A stretch of DNA of 64,000 nucleotides from Apium graveolens (GCF_009905375.1 NC_133647.1:130612673-130676672), one strand, 5' to 3'; shown: positions 21,801 to 30,479, counted from the first letter of the stretch. A program made the numbers and translations. The notes: generated by a model not told the origin, from the letters alone.

Positions 21801-23046
21801 TTCAGGAAGTGTGTACTTCCGTGTTTTGAAGACACGAAGCATAGATGTTAAGCTTGTGGCTCCCATAGGCCTGGGGACGTCATGGATTGATCCCATCAAG
21901 GCTCACATTCAAACTGGTTGGCTTCCAAGCGATGCAACTGAAGTACGGAAGTTAACTGTTCGAGCACTAAGGTACTCTTTGATAGATGGGAATCTTTACA
22001 AAAGATCTTTCGTGGTTCCTTACTTGAGGTGTCTCAGGCCCGATGAGGCACGCTTGGCTCTTGAAGAAGTGCATGAAGGTATTTGTGGACAACACTTGGG
22101 GGGCAGGGCCTTGGCTCATAAGATAACTCGTCTAGGCTTTTATTGGCCAAAAATGATGGCTGATGCCAAAGAATATGTGAAGAAGTGTGACCGCTGTCAG
22201 AAGCATGCACCTGTTGTTAGACAACCTCCCGAGATGCTGACATCTATCAACTCGCCCATTCCCTTTGCTATGTGGGGGATGGATATCCTGGGGCCTTTCC
22301 CTATGGCCACGGCACAAAGGAAGTTTCTGATTGTAGCCATTGATTATTTCACCAAGTGGATTGAAGTCAAACCCTTGGCCAAAATCACAACTAAGCAGGT
22401 TGCACAATTCCTGTGGGAAAACATTATGTGCCGATATGGAATTCCCCGTATCCTAGTCACTGACAATGGAACACAATACAACAACGAGGAATTCAAGAAG
22501 TATTGTGAAGAAAATGAAATTGAGTTACGGTTCACCTCTGTGGTTCACCCACAAGCCAATGGGCAAGCGGAAGTAGCAAATCGAATAATCCTGGATGGAC
22601 TAAAGAAGAGGATCGAGAAGTCAAGAAATAATTGGGTGGATGAGATACTTCCCATATTATGGGCCTATAGGACTACCTGTAGAGTGACGACAGGAGCAAC
22701 TCCCTTCATGTTGGCATATGGGGCAGAAGCAGTAGTTCCGGTAGAGATATCACATTCTTCTCCAAGAATTCAGGCTTTCAATTCAGAAGAAAATGAAGAA
22801 GGGCAGAGGTTAGCCCTGGATCTAATTGATGAAGTGCGAGATAAGGCACATGCAAAGATAGTAGAATATCAGAAAAAGGCTTCATTCTACTATAACCTAA
22901 GGGTTAAAGAAAGGTTTTTCAAACAAGGTGATCTAGTCTTGAGGAAGATAGAAGCATCTGGTGTAGGAAAAAAGGGAAGCTTGCCCCAAATTGGGAAGGG
23001 TCGTACAGAGTCAAGAGTGTTCAAGGTAGAGGAACCTACAAGCTAG
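18847..23046 (+). CDS. pol: Gypsy-1 Pol: nucleocapsid knuckle, protease, RT, two RNase H, integrase
   Basis: About 1,400 residues, same frame as gag. In order: zinc-knuckle-like CRFHKDVGHDTDEC (residues 29-42); aspartic protease with VLVDNGASVDIL (about 184); reverse transcriptase (about 395-605) with FMDGFSGYNQ and the catalytic YVDD (about 558); first RNase H (about 700-800, YYVSKILHGVELNYSTIEK); second, archaeal-like RNase H (about 857-985) with YFDGAS, NNEAEYEAL, GDSKL and VDALSK; integrase with an HHCC zinc site (EVHEGICGQH...CDRCQKH) and D, D, E in WGMDI, TDNGTQY and NGQAEVANR. FGLKNARATYQ has Arg where Gly is usual. A single-base loss near 22978 shifts the frame, so the last residues are foreign and the ORF stops at 23046; the homologous frame runs on to TAG at 23112-23114. 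Replication and integration enzymes of the element; probably no longer fully active. Confidence 0.92.
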   Translation: MEIEKDRDICWPKPLKADPAKLDKSKYCRFHKDVGHDTDECRQLKDEIEFLIRKGRMNKYNGEGGDRNNNGRKNFEYRRRDQDDQGRNPQPRGPVINAIFGGPRPRGHVINTIFGGPTVAGLSKNSRKAYTREVMHIVGEAPKRAKTEVTLAFDDSDLEGEKFLHDDPLVITPIIGNSPVKRVLVDNGASVDILLHDAFLRMGYNDSQLTTTDMPIYGFAGVECPVEGIIKLPTTIGTEPRQATQMLNFVVVKASSTYNAIMGRTGIHAFKAVPSSYHSVMKFPTRNGIGEERGDQKMARSCYVASLRADGVGGQVLPIEDMDVRENDEKRGKPAEDLISVPLDPENPERMTFIEATLEEPLRGKLVKFLQENSDVFAWSAADMPGIDPKLITHKLNVDPSRKTVKQKKRIFAPERQEAIKQEVEKLLEAGFIEEIQFSEWLSNPVMVKKANGKWRMCIDFTDLNDACPKDCFPLPRIDTLIDATAGHEMLSFMDGFSGYNQIKMHKDDIPKVSFITNFGVYCYLVMAFGLKNARATYQRLVNKIFKDLIGKTMEVYVDDMLVKSLVKTDHITHLREVFEVLRYHKMMLNPTKCAFGVGSGKFLGLIISKRGIEANPDKIKAILDMKPPKTVKDVQKLTGRVAALGRFISKSGDKCLSFFKSLKNIKDFVWNEENQKAFEELKKYMAQAPLLAKPSLNEVLFLYLVVSESALSAVLVKEELKVQKPVYYVSKILHGVELNYSTIEKFALALVMASRKLRPYFQAHQIEVLTNQPLRNIIHSPKASGRLIKWAIELGEFDLKYKPRTAIKAQALADFVVECTIPNQEVGGQEDTVPQDKGVDNRDKEKDDKEKEYWVLYFDGASKTNSSGAGLVLESPDGFLIEYAMKLDFPTTNNEAEYEALIAGLGLAGTLRVKNLKVRGDSKLIISQVKGEFEARDDTMAKYVRLVRAVMTQFNECHVEHIPREENAKVDALSKFASSEIEESSGSVYFRVLKTRSIDVKLVAPIGLGTSWIDPIKAHIQTGWLPSDATEVRKLTVRALRYSLIDGNLYKRSFVVPYLRCLRPDEARLALEEVHEGICGQHLGGRALAHKITRLGFYWPKMMADAKEYVKKCDRCQKHAPVVRQPPEMLTSINSPIPFAMWGMDILGPFPMATAQRKFLIVAIDYFTKWIEVKPLAKITTKQVAQFLWENIMCRYGIPRILVTDNGTQYNNEEFKKYCEENEIELRFTSVVHPQANGQAEVANRIILDGLKKRIEKSRNNWVDEILPILWAYRTTCRVTTGATPFMLAYGAEAVVPVEISHSSPRIQAFNSEENEEGQRLALDLIDEVRDKAHAKIVEYQKKASFYYNLRVKERFFKQGDLVLRKIEASGVGKKGSLPQIGKGRTESRVFKVEEPTS

Positions 23047-23114
23047 AGACTATGGATGGTTTTGAAGTCCCGAGAACTTGGCATGCACAAAACCTGAAGG
23101 TTTACTATGTGTAG

Positions 23115-23426
23115 GGCAGCTGGATACGATTCTCACTCGTTAGGATGGCGAGTAGGTTGAAAAGCACCTTGAAGCTTTGATTGATTAGGATTTATATGTT
23201 TTAGTTTTATTACGAAGTTTATTAAGACTTGTGTAAGGGACGAATCCCAAACAATTTTATGAAATTCATGAGTTCTTCAAAGTATGTTTGTGGCCTAACA
23301 AATAAAAACCAAATGTATGGATGCAAGCATAAAAGGTGATAAATAAAATAGATCGAATAAATATTACAAGAAGTTCGATAAATAAAGTCTCGAAAATAAG
23401 ACAAGCCACGCAGGGCTGAAAAAGCT
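23115..23426. other. Gypsy-1 junction between pol and the antisense gene
   Basis: Non-coding. 3' end zones of two convergent genes, pol from the left and the antisense gene from the right. No further feature seen. Confidence 0.5.
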
Positions 23427-25318
23427 CTAAGGAGCTGAGGTACCCTCGGCATCCATATCATCATCATCTCCGCTCTCGATGGATGTCTCTGTTATCTCGG
23501 AGGAGGAGGAAGAGCTATCATCCTCAGCAGGTCTGGAAGAAGACTCGAGAGGAGGAAGGAGTGGATCCTGAGGAACATGATCCGAGACAACTACTCGGGT
23601 ACAAAACCTCTGTAGCGAAGCCTCGTCATCAGGGCAGACATAGTCCGCCGGGTTAATATCAGGACAAGCCTCGTTCACGGTCCCAAGGGCCGTGTCCCAA
23701 CCAGTCCTAAAAAACTCGGGAAAGACTGAATCATCCCTAATCCTCATGGATTGGGCAAACTCCTCTTAGTCCAGATAGTTGTCTATAGCTTTATCATTTT
23801 CCGCCCGAAGTACCACCAGCTCGGCGTTAGACTCTCCGAGTTCCTCCTCCTTGCGCTTGTGCTTCTTCTCCAGGGTAGCAAACTTCTTCTGTTGCCTCCT
23901 AAGGGCATTATCGGCCTTATCAGAAGCCCGCTTCCATGATTCGGCTTGCCTCACAGCGCCTTGAAAATAGGCGTTAGACTGAAACAAAGTAATCAACAAA
24001 GTATAAGGCAAGAAAATGCTACAAGAACGAAAGATAAGTTCAAAAGAGAGAAGGCATACCGAAGCTAGAGACTGAGCTCCCATGAGCTTAATCCTCTCAA
24101 GGTCAGGGGTGGCCACCACATCAGTAAAGTCCTTGGGAGTCACGCTATGATAGGGCCAATCCCAAGCATGCTTCGTGGATCCAACCATGGTATCCCCTCG
24201 GCGAAATCCCCAGAGAGGCTGGAAGGCGCCTGTAGCAGCAGCAGCAGGAACAGCAGCAGTGATGGGAGCGTTGTGGCCCTCAGCTACTTCAGTTGAAGCC
24301 TCCCCCATAGGCTCCTTGTGTTTTCTCAAGAAGCTAGGCTCCGTGGCCTTCCCTCGGGTGTCTAGGCCTGCAAGGCGAGCTTTTTTCATCCTAGAAGTCT
24401 CTTCAACGAGAGGTACATTGTCCTCGTTGATCTCCTTCGCAGCTGCAAAATAAAGCAAAGTGTTAATAATGCATGAAATGAAATGAAGTTGAGAAGGGAA
24501 GAAAAATACCCTGTTGAGAAATAGAGGATAGTCCCACGTGAATGACGGAGAACTCCTCTAAGAGAGTCCAGCTGGTAGTAGTGCCATCGTCCTGAGTAAG
24601 CCCATTATAAATAATAGTTTCCTCAGGAGTTAAGTGAATGGATTTGAGGCTACCATCGCTAACCTTCCCGAAGGAAGATCGGAAGAGTGTGCCCCAGTCG
24701 CCATTCTCCCAACGTAACCCAACGAAACTATTCCTCCAATTTTGATTGTTATCAGGAATGGATGCGCTGTTAAAGATATGTTTACTTTTGGGCCTTTGCT
24801 TAATATAGACCCAACCACAAATGCTGGAAGAGCTATTATAGCACTGAAAGACCTTCCTAAAAATAGCTACAGAAAGAGGAAAGCCCTCCCTAAGGCAGCA
24901 GACCATAAAACATAAAATGTTCCTCCAAGCGTTTGGAGGAAGCTGACACGGGTTGATTTGTAAATCAGCTAAAAGATGAGGAATAAAAGGGTGGAAAGGA
25001 AACCTAAGCCCAGCATTAAGGGCATCAGTGTAAATAAAGAGAGTGTCGGGTCTCCAGTGGCAAGTACGGTCACCACCAGAGACTGGAACTAATCTAAGGG
25101 GAGGAAGGACGTTATAACGTGCATTTAGTTTATCAAAATCTATGTTGTGCCAAGTATTGCAATGATTAAAAGAATCGAGATGTGCAGTGGAGGGATATTC
25201 ATCCCCTAGTGTTAATCATATCGATTAAAGACATATACGAAGAACGGATCTCGATATCCTTACCTCGTTTTGAAGCCGAGGCTATTTTGGCTGCCCTCTC
25301 GGAATTCTTATCAGCCAT
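23427..25318 (-). pseudogene. Spliced antisense extra gene of gypsy-1 (one nonsense codon)
   Basis: Four minus-strand exons: 25318-25264, 25205-24510, 24442-24060 and 23978-23427. All introns are GT-AG; the coding sum is 1,686 bases, exactly 562 codons with the stop. Exon 2 carries a compact domain (FPFHPFIPHLLADLQINPCQ, NAWRNILCFMVCCLREGFPL, WENGDWGTLFRSS) that resembles the putative gypsy-type transposon domain of unknown function seen in many plant Tat elements. Exon 4 is a coiled coil (RRQQKKFATLEKKHKRKEEE) with a Ser/Asp-rich tail. The gypsy-2 copy has the same exon lengths for exons 1-3, while the first intron differs by one base (58 versus 59), supporting the gene model. A TAA at 23768-23766 truncates this copy; gypsy-2 has TCG there. 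Function unknown; perhaps nuclear or RNA-binding. Confidence 0.75.
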
Positions 25319-25453
25319 TAGCAAGCTGGAAAAAGCCTGAAGGAGAGGTTGGAAAGCTAAAGGAGGGGATTTGAGAGAGGAGAAGGTTAGAAAGTTTGAG
25401 GAATGAGTAGAGAGGTGAAATGAGAGGTGTGAGGAAATCACACTCTCATCCCA

Positions 25454-25466
25454 CCTTTATATAGCC
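25454..25466 (-). promoter_or_regulatory. TATA box of the gypsy-1 antisense gene
   Basis: GGCTATATAAAGG on the minus strand, about 140 bases before the ATG at 25318. The matching GGGCTATATAAGAG sits at nearly the same distance (about 150 bases) in gypsy-2 (62271-62284). Confidence 0.7.
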
Positions 25467-25479
25467 AAGGAAGGGGATA

Positions 25480-25815
25480 ATGGGCCTTAAAAAGCCCATT
25501 TGGGCCCAAAAATAAGAAGGTTATGGAATTATCCAGAGAATTCTAGTAAAAATCAAAAGAAAAACTTGATTTTTTCAAGATTCTAGAAGAATCCAGAAAG
25601 ATATTAGAAGAGTTTTGGAATTTGGGCTCAGAAATGAGGCCCAATTCTAGAAAAACCTTGAAAAAATCAAGCCTAGTTAAGGGCCCAAGTGTTTAAAAAG
25701 CCCAGTTAAAAACAAAAGTTAGCCCAATAAGGGAGGGGCCCAATAGCTAAAAACTCATTGAAGGGTTGGTCCCAGAAAATTCAGCCCAAATTAAGGGCCC
25801 AGGTCAAAATAAATA
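25480..25815 (-). promoter_or_regulatory. Cluster of TGGGCC/TGGGCT motifs upstream of the antisense gene
   Basis: About ten GGGCC(C)A or AGCCCA motifs in 340 bases, such as TGGGCC (25481), TTGGGCCC (25500), GGGCCCAA (25682), GGGGCCCAATAG (25735) and GGGCCCAGG (25794). They match plant site II elements bound by TCP factors in promoters of growth genes. The same kind of cluster precedes the gypsy-2 antisense gene. Confidence 0.55.
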
Positions 25816-25832
25816 TTCTGAACTCTTGACCC

Positions 25833-26372
25833 CATTCGATCAGGACTTGCACCAAGATCCTAGCCGAATGCATTGAGGTCGAATTTCCTTCGACCAAGGC
25901 TGAAAAAAGGGGCTAATTCGGTCAAGAAAAGAATTCTGACCAAAATTCTTGGTCAAAAATACCGGAATAGTTTTTAACCCTGCTTCTTGACCCAGCTCGA
26001 CCATAAATCATAAGAATTCCTGATCGAAATACTTGAGGTCGAATAAAATTCGATCAAGGCTCAAAGACAGACTTAATTCGATCAGGATTTAGATCCATTC
26101 GACCAAGAAACACAAAGAATTCCTGGTCGAAAACATCAAGATCGAAATCATGTTGACCTGAACAACCAAAGATGGTTAATTCGGTCAAAAAACAAGAATC
26201 CTGACCGAAAGGGAAGAAAATCCTGGTAAAAAAAAGGTGGGGGGAGGAAAACCTGGCCGAAATTCGACCAGGATTCCTGATCGAATGTACCCTGCTCGAA
26301 ATCCAGTCGACCAGGGCATACTGAAGGTTAATTCGACCAGGATCCTGGTCGAATGGATTCCTGGTCGAAATC
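25833..26372. repeat. Palindromic repeats, core TCGACCAGGATCCTGGTCGA
   Basis: Many direct and inverted copies of TTCGACCAGGA / TCCTGGTCGAA. The best unit, 26331-26354, is a perfect 24-bp palindrome. Gypsy-2 has a matching array at 61387-61790. Confidence 0.8.
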
Positions 26373-26480
26373 TGTATTAAAAAAAACGAAAAAGAAAGAA
26401 AAATTCTTGGAAAATTACAGAAAAATAAGGAAATTCCTTAAAATATTTTCTGAAAAATGCTAATATTTTTAGAAATAAGG

Positions 26481-26750
26481 AATAAATCCATAAAATTAAA
26501 GATAAATCCCAGAAAATTAGGGAAAAATCCATAAAATTAAGGATAAATCTCAGAAAATTAGGGAAAAATCCAGAAAATTAAGGATAAATCCCAGAAAATT
26601 AGGGAAGAATCCAGAAAATTAAGGATAAATCCCAGAAAATTAGGGGAAAATCCAGAAATTAAGGATAAATCCCAGAAAATTAGGGAAAAATCCAGAAATT
26701 AAGGGAAAATCACGGAATTAAGGGAAAAATTCCTGGAAATTAAGATAATT
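26481..26750. repeat. Minisatellite in gypsy-1 3' UTR, period about 38-40 bp
   Basis: Six to seven units built on GGATAAATCCCAGAAAATTA and GGGAAAAATCCAGAAAATTA. A/G-rich on the plus strand. Gypsy-2 has the same unit in reverse at about 61045-61245. Confidence 0.85.
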
Positions 26751-26867
26751 CCTGAACAAAAGGAACAATCGTTGTAAACGTGTAGGTCGCTCCACACTTT
26801 ACGCAAAAATGAAACCCTGTAAGGGAATGAATAGACTTAACTTCTGCGAAACCTAATCAATATTTCC

Positions 26868-26885
26868 CAAAAGTTGGGGGGCAAA
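26868..26885 (+). promoter_or_regulatory. Gypsy-1 polypurine tract
   Basis: AAAAGTTGGGGGGCAAA immediately before the 3' LTR; primes plus-strand DNA synthesis. The same sequence in reverse (TTTGCCCCCCAACTTTTGG) borders the gypsy-2 LTR. Confidence 0.85.
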
Positions 26886-27461
26886 TGATAGGGATAAATA
26901 AATTCTGATTGTATAAATTGCATTAATTGTACAAGGTATGGGCTCCTAGGCCCAATAAGAAGATGTATGACATTCAGACCAGAAAGGTTAACATGTCGAT
27001 CAGGCCTGATGGACCAGATCAGGCCTGATGGAACAAAGAAGGCCCAAAAACCCTGATTATTTATTAATTACGAAATTAATAAATAAGGGAGTAAAACTGC
27101 TATTAAGATAAGTCCTAGTGAGGATATCAATCCTTGTAGATTGGCCTCCAAGGAACCTCATGGGATAAGGAATCAGCTTCCTACTCCCTAGGACTCCTAA
27201 GTCTATCCTAATTCAGAGACTTGACCACCAAGTCTCCTATACCAAGTCCAATTCAAGGACTCCCACATCTATATAAGGGGCCTCACCCCACAGATCAGAA
27301 CTACATTTTTTGACTTGATCCTTAGCAGTCAGCAAGGTACGTAGACATCTTGTTAAGGCAGATTGAGTCACGAAACACAAGAGCAGTCAAAATCGAGCCT
27401 TGAAATTCACGTTCCTTAGTAATAAATACAGCAATTATATATTAGTTTTTAATCCATAACA
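26886..27461 (+). repeat. Gypsy-1 3' LTR
   Basis: Starts TGATAGGGATAAATAAA, ends TCCATAACA, and is followed by the target duplication ATGAC. TATA box CTATATAAGG near 27269. Confidence 0.95.
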
Positions 27462-27472
27462 ATGACGTAGAA

Positions 27473-27503
27473 CAGAATATGCATAAATAAAATCAAGACA
27501 TAA
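27473..27503. repeat. Inverted copy of 10459-10489
   Basis: Perfect 31-base reverse complement of the CACTA transposase leader, lying 2 bases beyond the right TIR of element E. Confidence 0.8.
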
Positions 27504-27508
27504 ATTCA

Positions 27509-27889
27509 TTTCATTAGTTACATAAATTCATGTAAGGGACACATAAAATCCATCTATTTCATAGAGATTAAATTAATAAGTAGATTAAATAAGTATTTAA
27601 CATCTTACCAGAAAAAGTAATTAACAAATTACTAACTAAACTTGTAGAGTATAAACAAACAAGAAAAGTATAAACAAACAAATTACCAAACATAACAAAA
27701 AAATTAACAAAGTAACTGCTACTCTCGAACAAATTAACAACATGCAAGTCTAAAAAATAAAATCGAACCAAAAAAATTACATGCAAGTACAAAAAACAAG
27801 AACGAACAAAAAGTAGAAAGCAAGTACCCTAGAAAGCAAAGATTTGAACCAAAATCGAACCAATCCTCCAACCAATCGAACTCAGACTT
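27509..27889. repeat. Direct repeat, right copy (flanks element E)
   Basis: Partner of 10620-10985. After it the sequence goes on into CACTA-specific DNA (27890-28300), whereas the left copy is cut off by element E. Confidence 0.75.
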
Positions 27890-28299
27890 GTACCCAAGTT
27901 GAAAATCGAAAGCTACAACCTTTAATCGAATCCTTAATCCTTAAAATTGAAAGATCTAACCTTTAATCCCTGAAATCAGTGCATAATCGAACAAAACAAA
28001 AGGTGAACAAAAGTTAATGAGTTAGGTTAAATCGAAAAAAGTAAGAAATAAGGTAAAGAAGACAAATGGGGGAAGAAATCGGGGAAGAAAAATGGGGGAT
28101 ATACCTATTTTTGTCTGAATAATTTGTGTTTTTGTCTGAATAATTGTTGTCTAAATGTTTGTCTGTTTTGTGTTTTAATTTGCAAGGGGGGAAACTGAAA
28201 TAAAAATAAAAACAAAAGCGGGAAGTAAAAGGGGGGAGATATTTGACAAAAATTTGGCTAAGGAGGGGGGAGTAGGAGCCGCGCTTAAAAATTTTAAAC

Positions 28300-28447
28300 A
28301 AGGGATTAGACATCGGTTGTATGATGAACCGATGCATACATAATCATTTTACATTGGTTTTTAAACGGGTGATGTAAAAGACTAACATCGGTGGCAACCG
28401 AAACCGATGTCTAAAGGGTGATGTCTAATGATTTTTTTCTAGTAGTG
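28300..28447. repeat. CACTA right subterminal repeats and terminus
   Basis: ACATCGGTT...GAACCGATG (28312-28335), ACATTGGTTTTT, ACATCGGTGGC and AAACCGATGT, ending in TTTTTTTCTAGTAGTG, the inverse of the left terminus. The preceding 27890-28299 is A-rich CACTA sequence with no gene seen. Confidence 0.9.
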
Positions 28448-29280
28448 GTATGGGGTTGATTTACCCCATGTTGGAAAGAAGTAATTACAAGCCTGTGTTT
28501 AAAAATGAAGGTCATTATGCAAGCCCAAGGAGTGTGAATTGCTATTGAACCTACAAATTTGAAAACTGTGATTGAAGAAATGATCGAGAAAATTATTTTG
28601 GCCATGATCTATCAGGGTATACCTGAGGAGATGCTACTCTCGATTACACAAATAAAATCTAAGGAGGCTTGGGATGCAATAAAAACACTCTATCAAGGAG
28701 CATATAGAGTGAAAAAAGCCCAATTCCAAACTCTGAAGACTGAGTTTGAAGCGTTAAGCATGAACGAATCTAAACAACTTGATGAATTTTACATAAAAAT
28801 GAATGGGATTGTCACGCATATTTGAGCACTGGGCGAGGACATGTCAGAGTCATACATGGTTAAAAAAATTACTACGAGCAATGCCTGAAAAATTCGTACA
28901 AATCACGTCAATGATGGAACGATTTGGTGATCTCGAGAAAATAACATTGGAGGAAGCTATGGGTTCGTTGAAAGCACACGAAGAGAGATTAAATGGAAAC
29001 AGAATTAAAAATAACAATCAATTAATGCTTATTGAAGAAGAACGGTAGAAGTGAGAAATTAACGGGGAAAGTTGTTGTTAATAAAAGAAGAATGGCTAAA
29101 TCGTAACAATAAAGGAGCAACAAATGGACAATCATCAGGCTATAGAGGTCGAGTGAATCAAGATAAGAGTGGAGTTAGCTGTTTCAATTGTAGTTCATAT
29201 GGGCACTTCGCTGTTAATTATCGAAAGCCACGGAGAAATAAAGAAAGAAACCATGAAGTTAACCTAGTATAAATTGATGA
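28448..29280 (+). pseudogene. Copia B Gag
   Basis: Gag of a Ty1/copia element, resuming right after the CACTA target duplication. Recognisable: a degenerate start (about 28452-28560), then EEMIEKIILAMIYQGIPEEM, SKEAWDAIKTLYQGAYRVKK, LDEFYIKMNGIV, a stop and frameshift near 28825, LLRAMPEKFVQITSMMERF, and a zinc-knuckle CFNCSSYGHFAVNYRK (29181 on) whose last Cys has become Tyr. The UBN2-type Gag layout is clear. Several stops and the lost zinc ligand make it non-functional. Its first bases lie on the other side of the nest, near 8590. Confidence 0.8.
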
Positions 29281-29332
29281 TGATGAACCAGCCCTACTTT
29301 TGGCCTAGCATAAGAGAGATGATTCGAACATA

Positions 29333-30479
29333 ATGATGCTTGATAAAACGAACGTAAAACCAAGTCTGGTAGAAGATGGTGAGAGTAAAACTTCAGTGTC
29401 CAACTTGTGGTATCTCGCCAACGGTGCAAGCATTCACATGACCGTACATAAATCAAAGTTTGATGTACTTGATGAACGAGTCTCGGGGCTATACAATTCG
29501 GAGATGGATCAACTGTTGAAATTAAAGGGAGAGGTTTGATTGTTCTTAAATATAAAGATGGTCAGGAAGATATAGTTAATGAGGTATAATTTATTCTTAA
29601 TCTTCGTAGCAACATCAAAAGTATTAGCCAACTAGTAGAAGGAAAAAGGTTCTAACTAGAGGAGACTTTTTAAGGGTTTATGATAAGGAAGAGAAATTGT
29701 TAACGAAGATTAAAAGGTCACCAAATTGATTATACAAATTGATAATTTATACAGGAAGTTTAGAGTGTCTATTAATGAGCTCAAACGATGCCTCAAAATT
29801 ATGGCATGCTCCTCTAGGCCATGTTCATTATCAAGTCTTATCTATGATGTCTAAAGAAAGGATGGTGAGAAATTTTCCTAAGATTGTGCAACCAACAGAA
29901 GTGTGTACTGGGTGTCTTTTATTCAAACAGACTAGAAAGCATATGCCAGTTCGTGGAAATTTAGTGCAAAGTTACCTTTAGAACTCATCCATGGGGACTT
30001 ATTTCGCCCAATCACACCTGCAACAACATCCGATAAAAGATATTACCTTTTGTTGGTAGACGATATCAGTCGGGGTACAAGGCACTTGGAGCCTTCAAAA
30101 GTTTCAGATCATCTGTTGAGGATGGAAATGATAAAAAGGATCAAAGTTTTAAGGACCAACATAGGTGGCAGAGTTCATGTCAAATAAATTTAAAAGGTAC
30201 TGTGAGAAAGCATGTAGAATATGACACTATACAACACCATATACACCACAACAAAATGGTGTAGTGCGGCGTAGGAATCGGACGGTTATGGAAATGGTGA
30301 GGAGCTACTTGAAGGATGTAAAATTGCCAACTATATTATGGGGAAAAGCATTAAGACATATAGTGTACATGTTAAATAGACTTGCCACTCGAGCTTTAAC
30401 TGATGTCATGCCATATGAAGCATGATATAGGATGAAACCTGATACTAGACATATTCGAGTATTTGGCTGCCTTTGACAC
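29333..30479 (+). pseudogene. Copia B protease and integrase relic
   Basis: Protease site reads LWYLANGASIHMT: the catalytic Asp before NGAS is replaced by Ala. The pre-integrase zinc segment (DASKLWHAPLGHVHYQVL...CTGCLLFKQTRKHMP, 29784-29950) keeps H, H, C, C. The integrase core is shifted and full of stops, but remnants of the copia order are seen (HGDLFRPITPATT at about 29990 and a QQNGV-like block near 30250). From 30107 on the same sequence recurs after the N gap. Confidence 0.75.

Larger units (their letters stand above)
16757..27461 (+). mobile_element. Gypsy-1: nearly complete Ty3/gypsy Tat-lineage retrotransposon
   Basis: 10,705 bp with LTRs at 16757-17359 and 26886-27461 and a perfect 5-bp target duplication ATGAC (16752-16756, 27462-27466). 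Order: LTR, primer-binding site, gag, pol (protease, RT, RNase H, second RNase H, integrase), an antisense spliced gene, long 3' UTR with repeats, polypurine tract, LTR. The double RNase H and the antisense extra gene point to the Tat lineage. By eye the LTRs differ at about 15 of 576 aligned sites, mostly transitions, plus one 27-bp duplication, so the insertion is fairly recent. Defects: one stop between Gag and the zinc-knuckle, a frameshift at the integrase end, one stop in the antisense gene. Confidence 0.95.
10988..27470. mobile_element. Element E: TIR transposon carrying captured gene fragments
   Basis: Left end 10988-11014 and right end (27470-27467, continued across the gypsy-1 insertion from 16756 down to about 16734) form a 27-bp terminal inverted repeat with 24 matches, starting CTACGYCATAGATWGGAT. 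Subterminal GTTGCA/TGCAAC motifs are dense at both ends. Without gypsy-1 the element is about 5.8 kb. Its interior holds exon-intron pieces similar to at least three unrelated host genes, all in plus sense, behind a CT-rich leader-like segment. No transposase is seen, so it is non-autonomous, of the Pack-TIR type. The TIR looks like a CACTA end lacking the first bases, but neither the superfamily nor a target-site duplication can be settled. It inserted in the CACTA element and was later hit by gypsy-1. Confidence 0.7.
8600..28447 (-). mobile_element. CACTA (En/Spm) DNA transposon, transposase region on minus strand
   Basis: Left end CACTACTAAAAAA and, on the other strand, right end CACTACTAGAAAAAAA form the terminal inverted repeats. 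The 3-bp duplication GTA lies at 8597-8599 and 28448-28450, exactly as CACTA elements make. Both ends carry many copies of the subterminal motif ACATCGGTT/AACCGATGT. Coding relics on the minus strand are a transposase-associated zinc-finger domain (10459-10049) and a Ulp1-like protease tail (9850-9530). The catalytic transposase core between them is absent, so this is a deletion derivative. It inserted in the 5' leader of copia B and was later invaded by element E. Without the inserts it is about 3.4 kb. Confidence 0.9.

Noticed and set aside
21417..21899. 160-codon minus-strand ORF
   Set aside because: Exact antisense shadow of the second RNase H of gypsy-1 Pol; no start context or domain of its own.
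26481..26750. CRISPR-like array
   Set aside because: Adjacent head-to-tail units without unique spacers, in a plant retrotransposon 3' UTR; this is a minisatellite.
28014..28337. 107-codon minus-strand ORF near the CACTA right end
   Set aside because: Runs into the terminal ACATCGG repeats and has no recognisable domain; likely chance in A-rich DNA.
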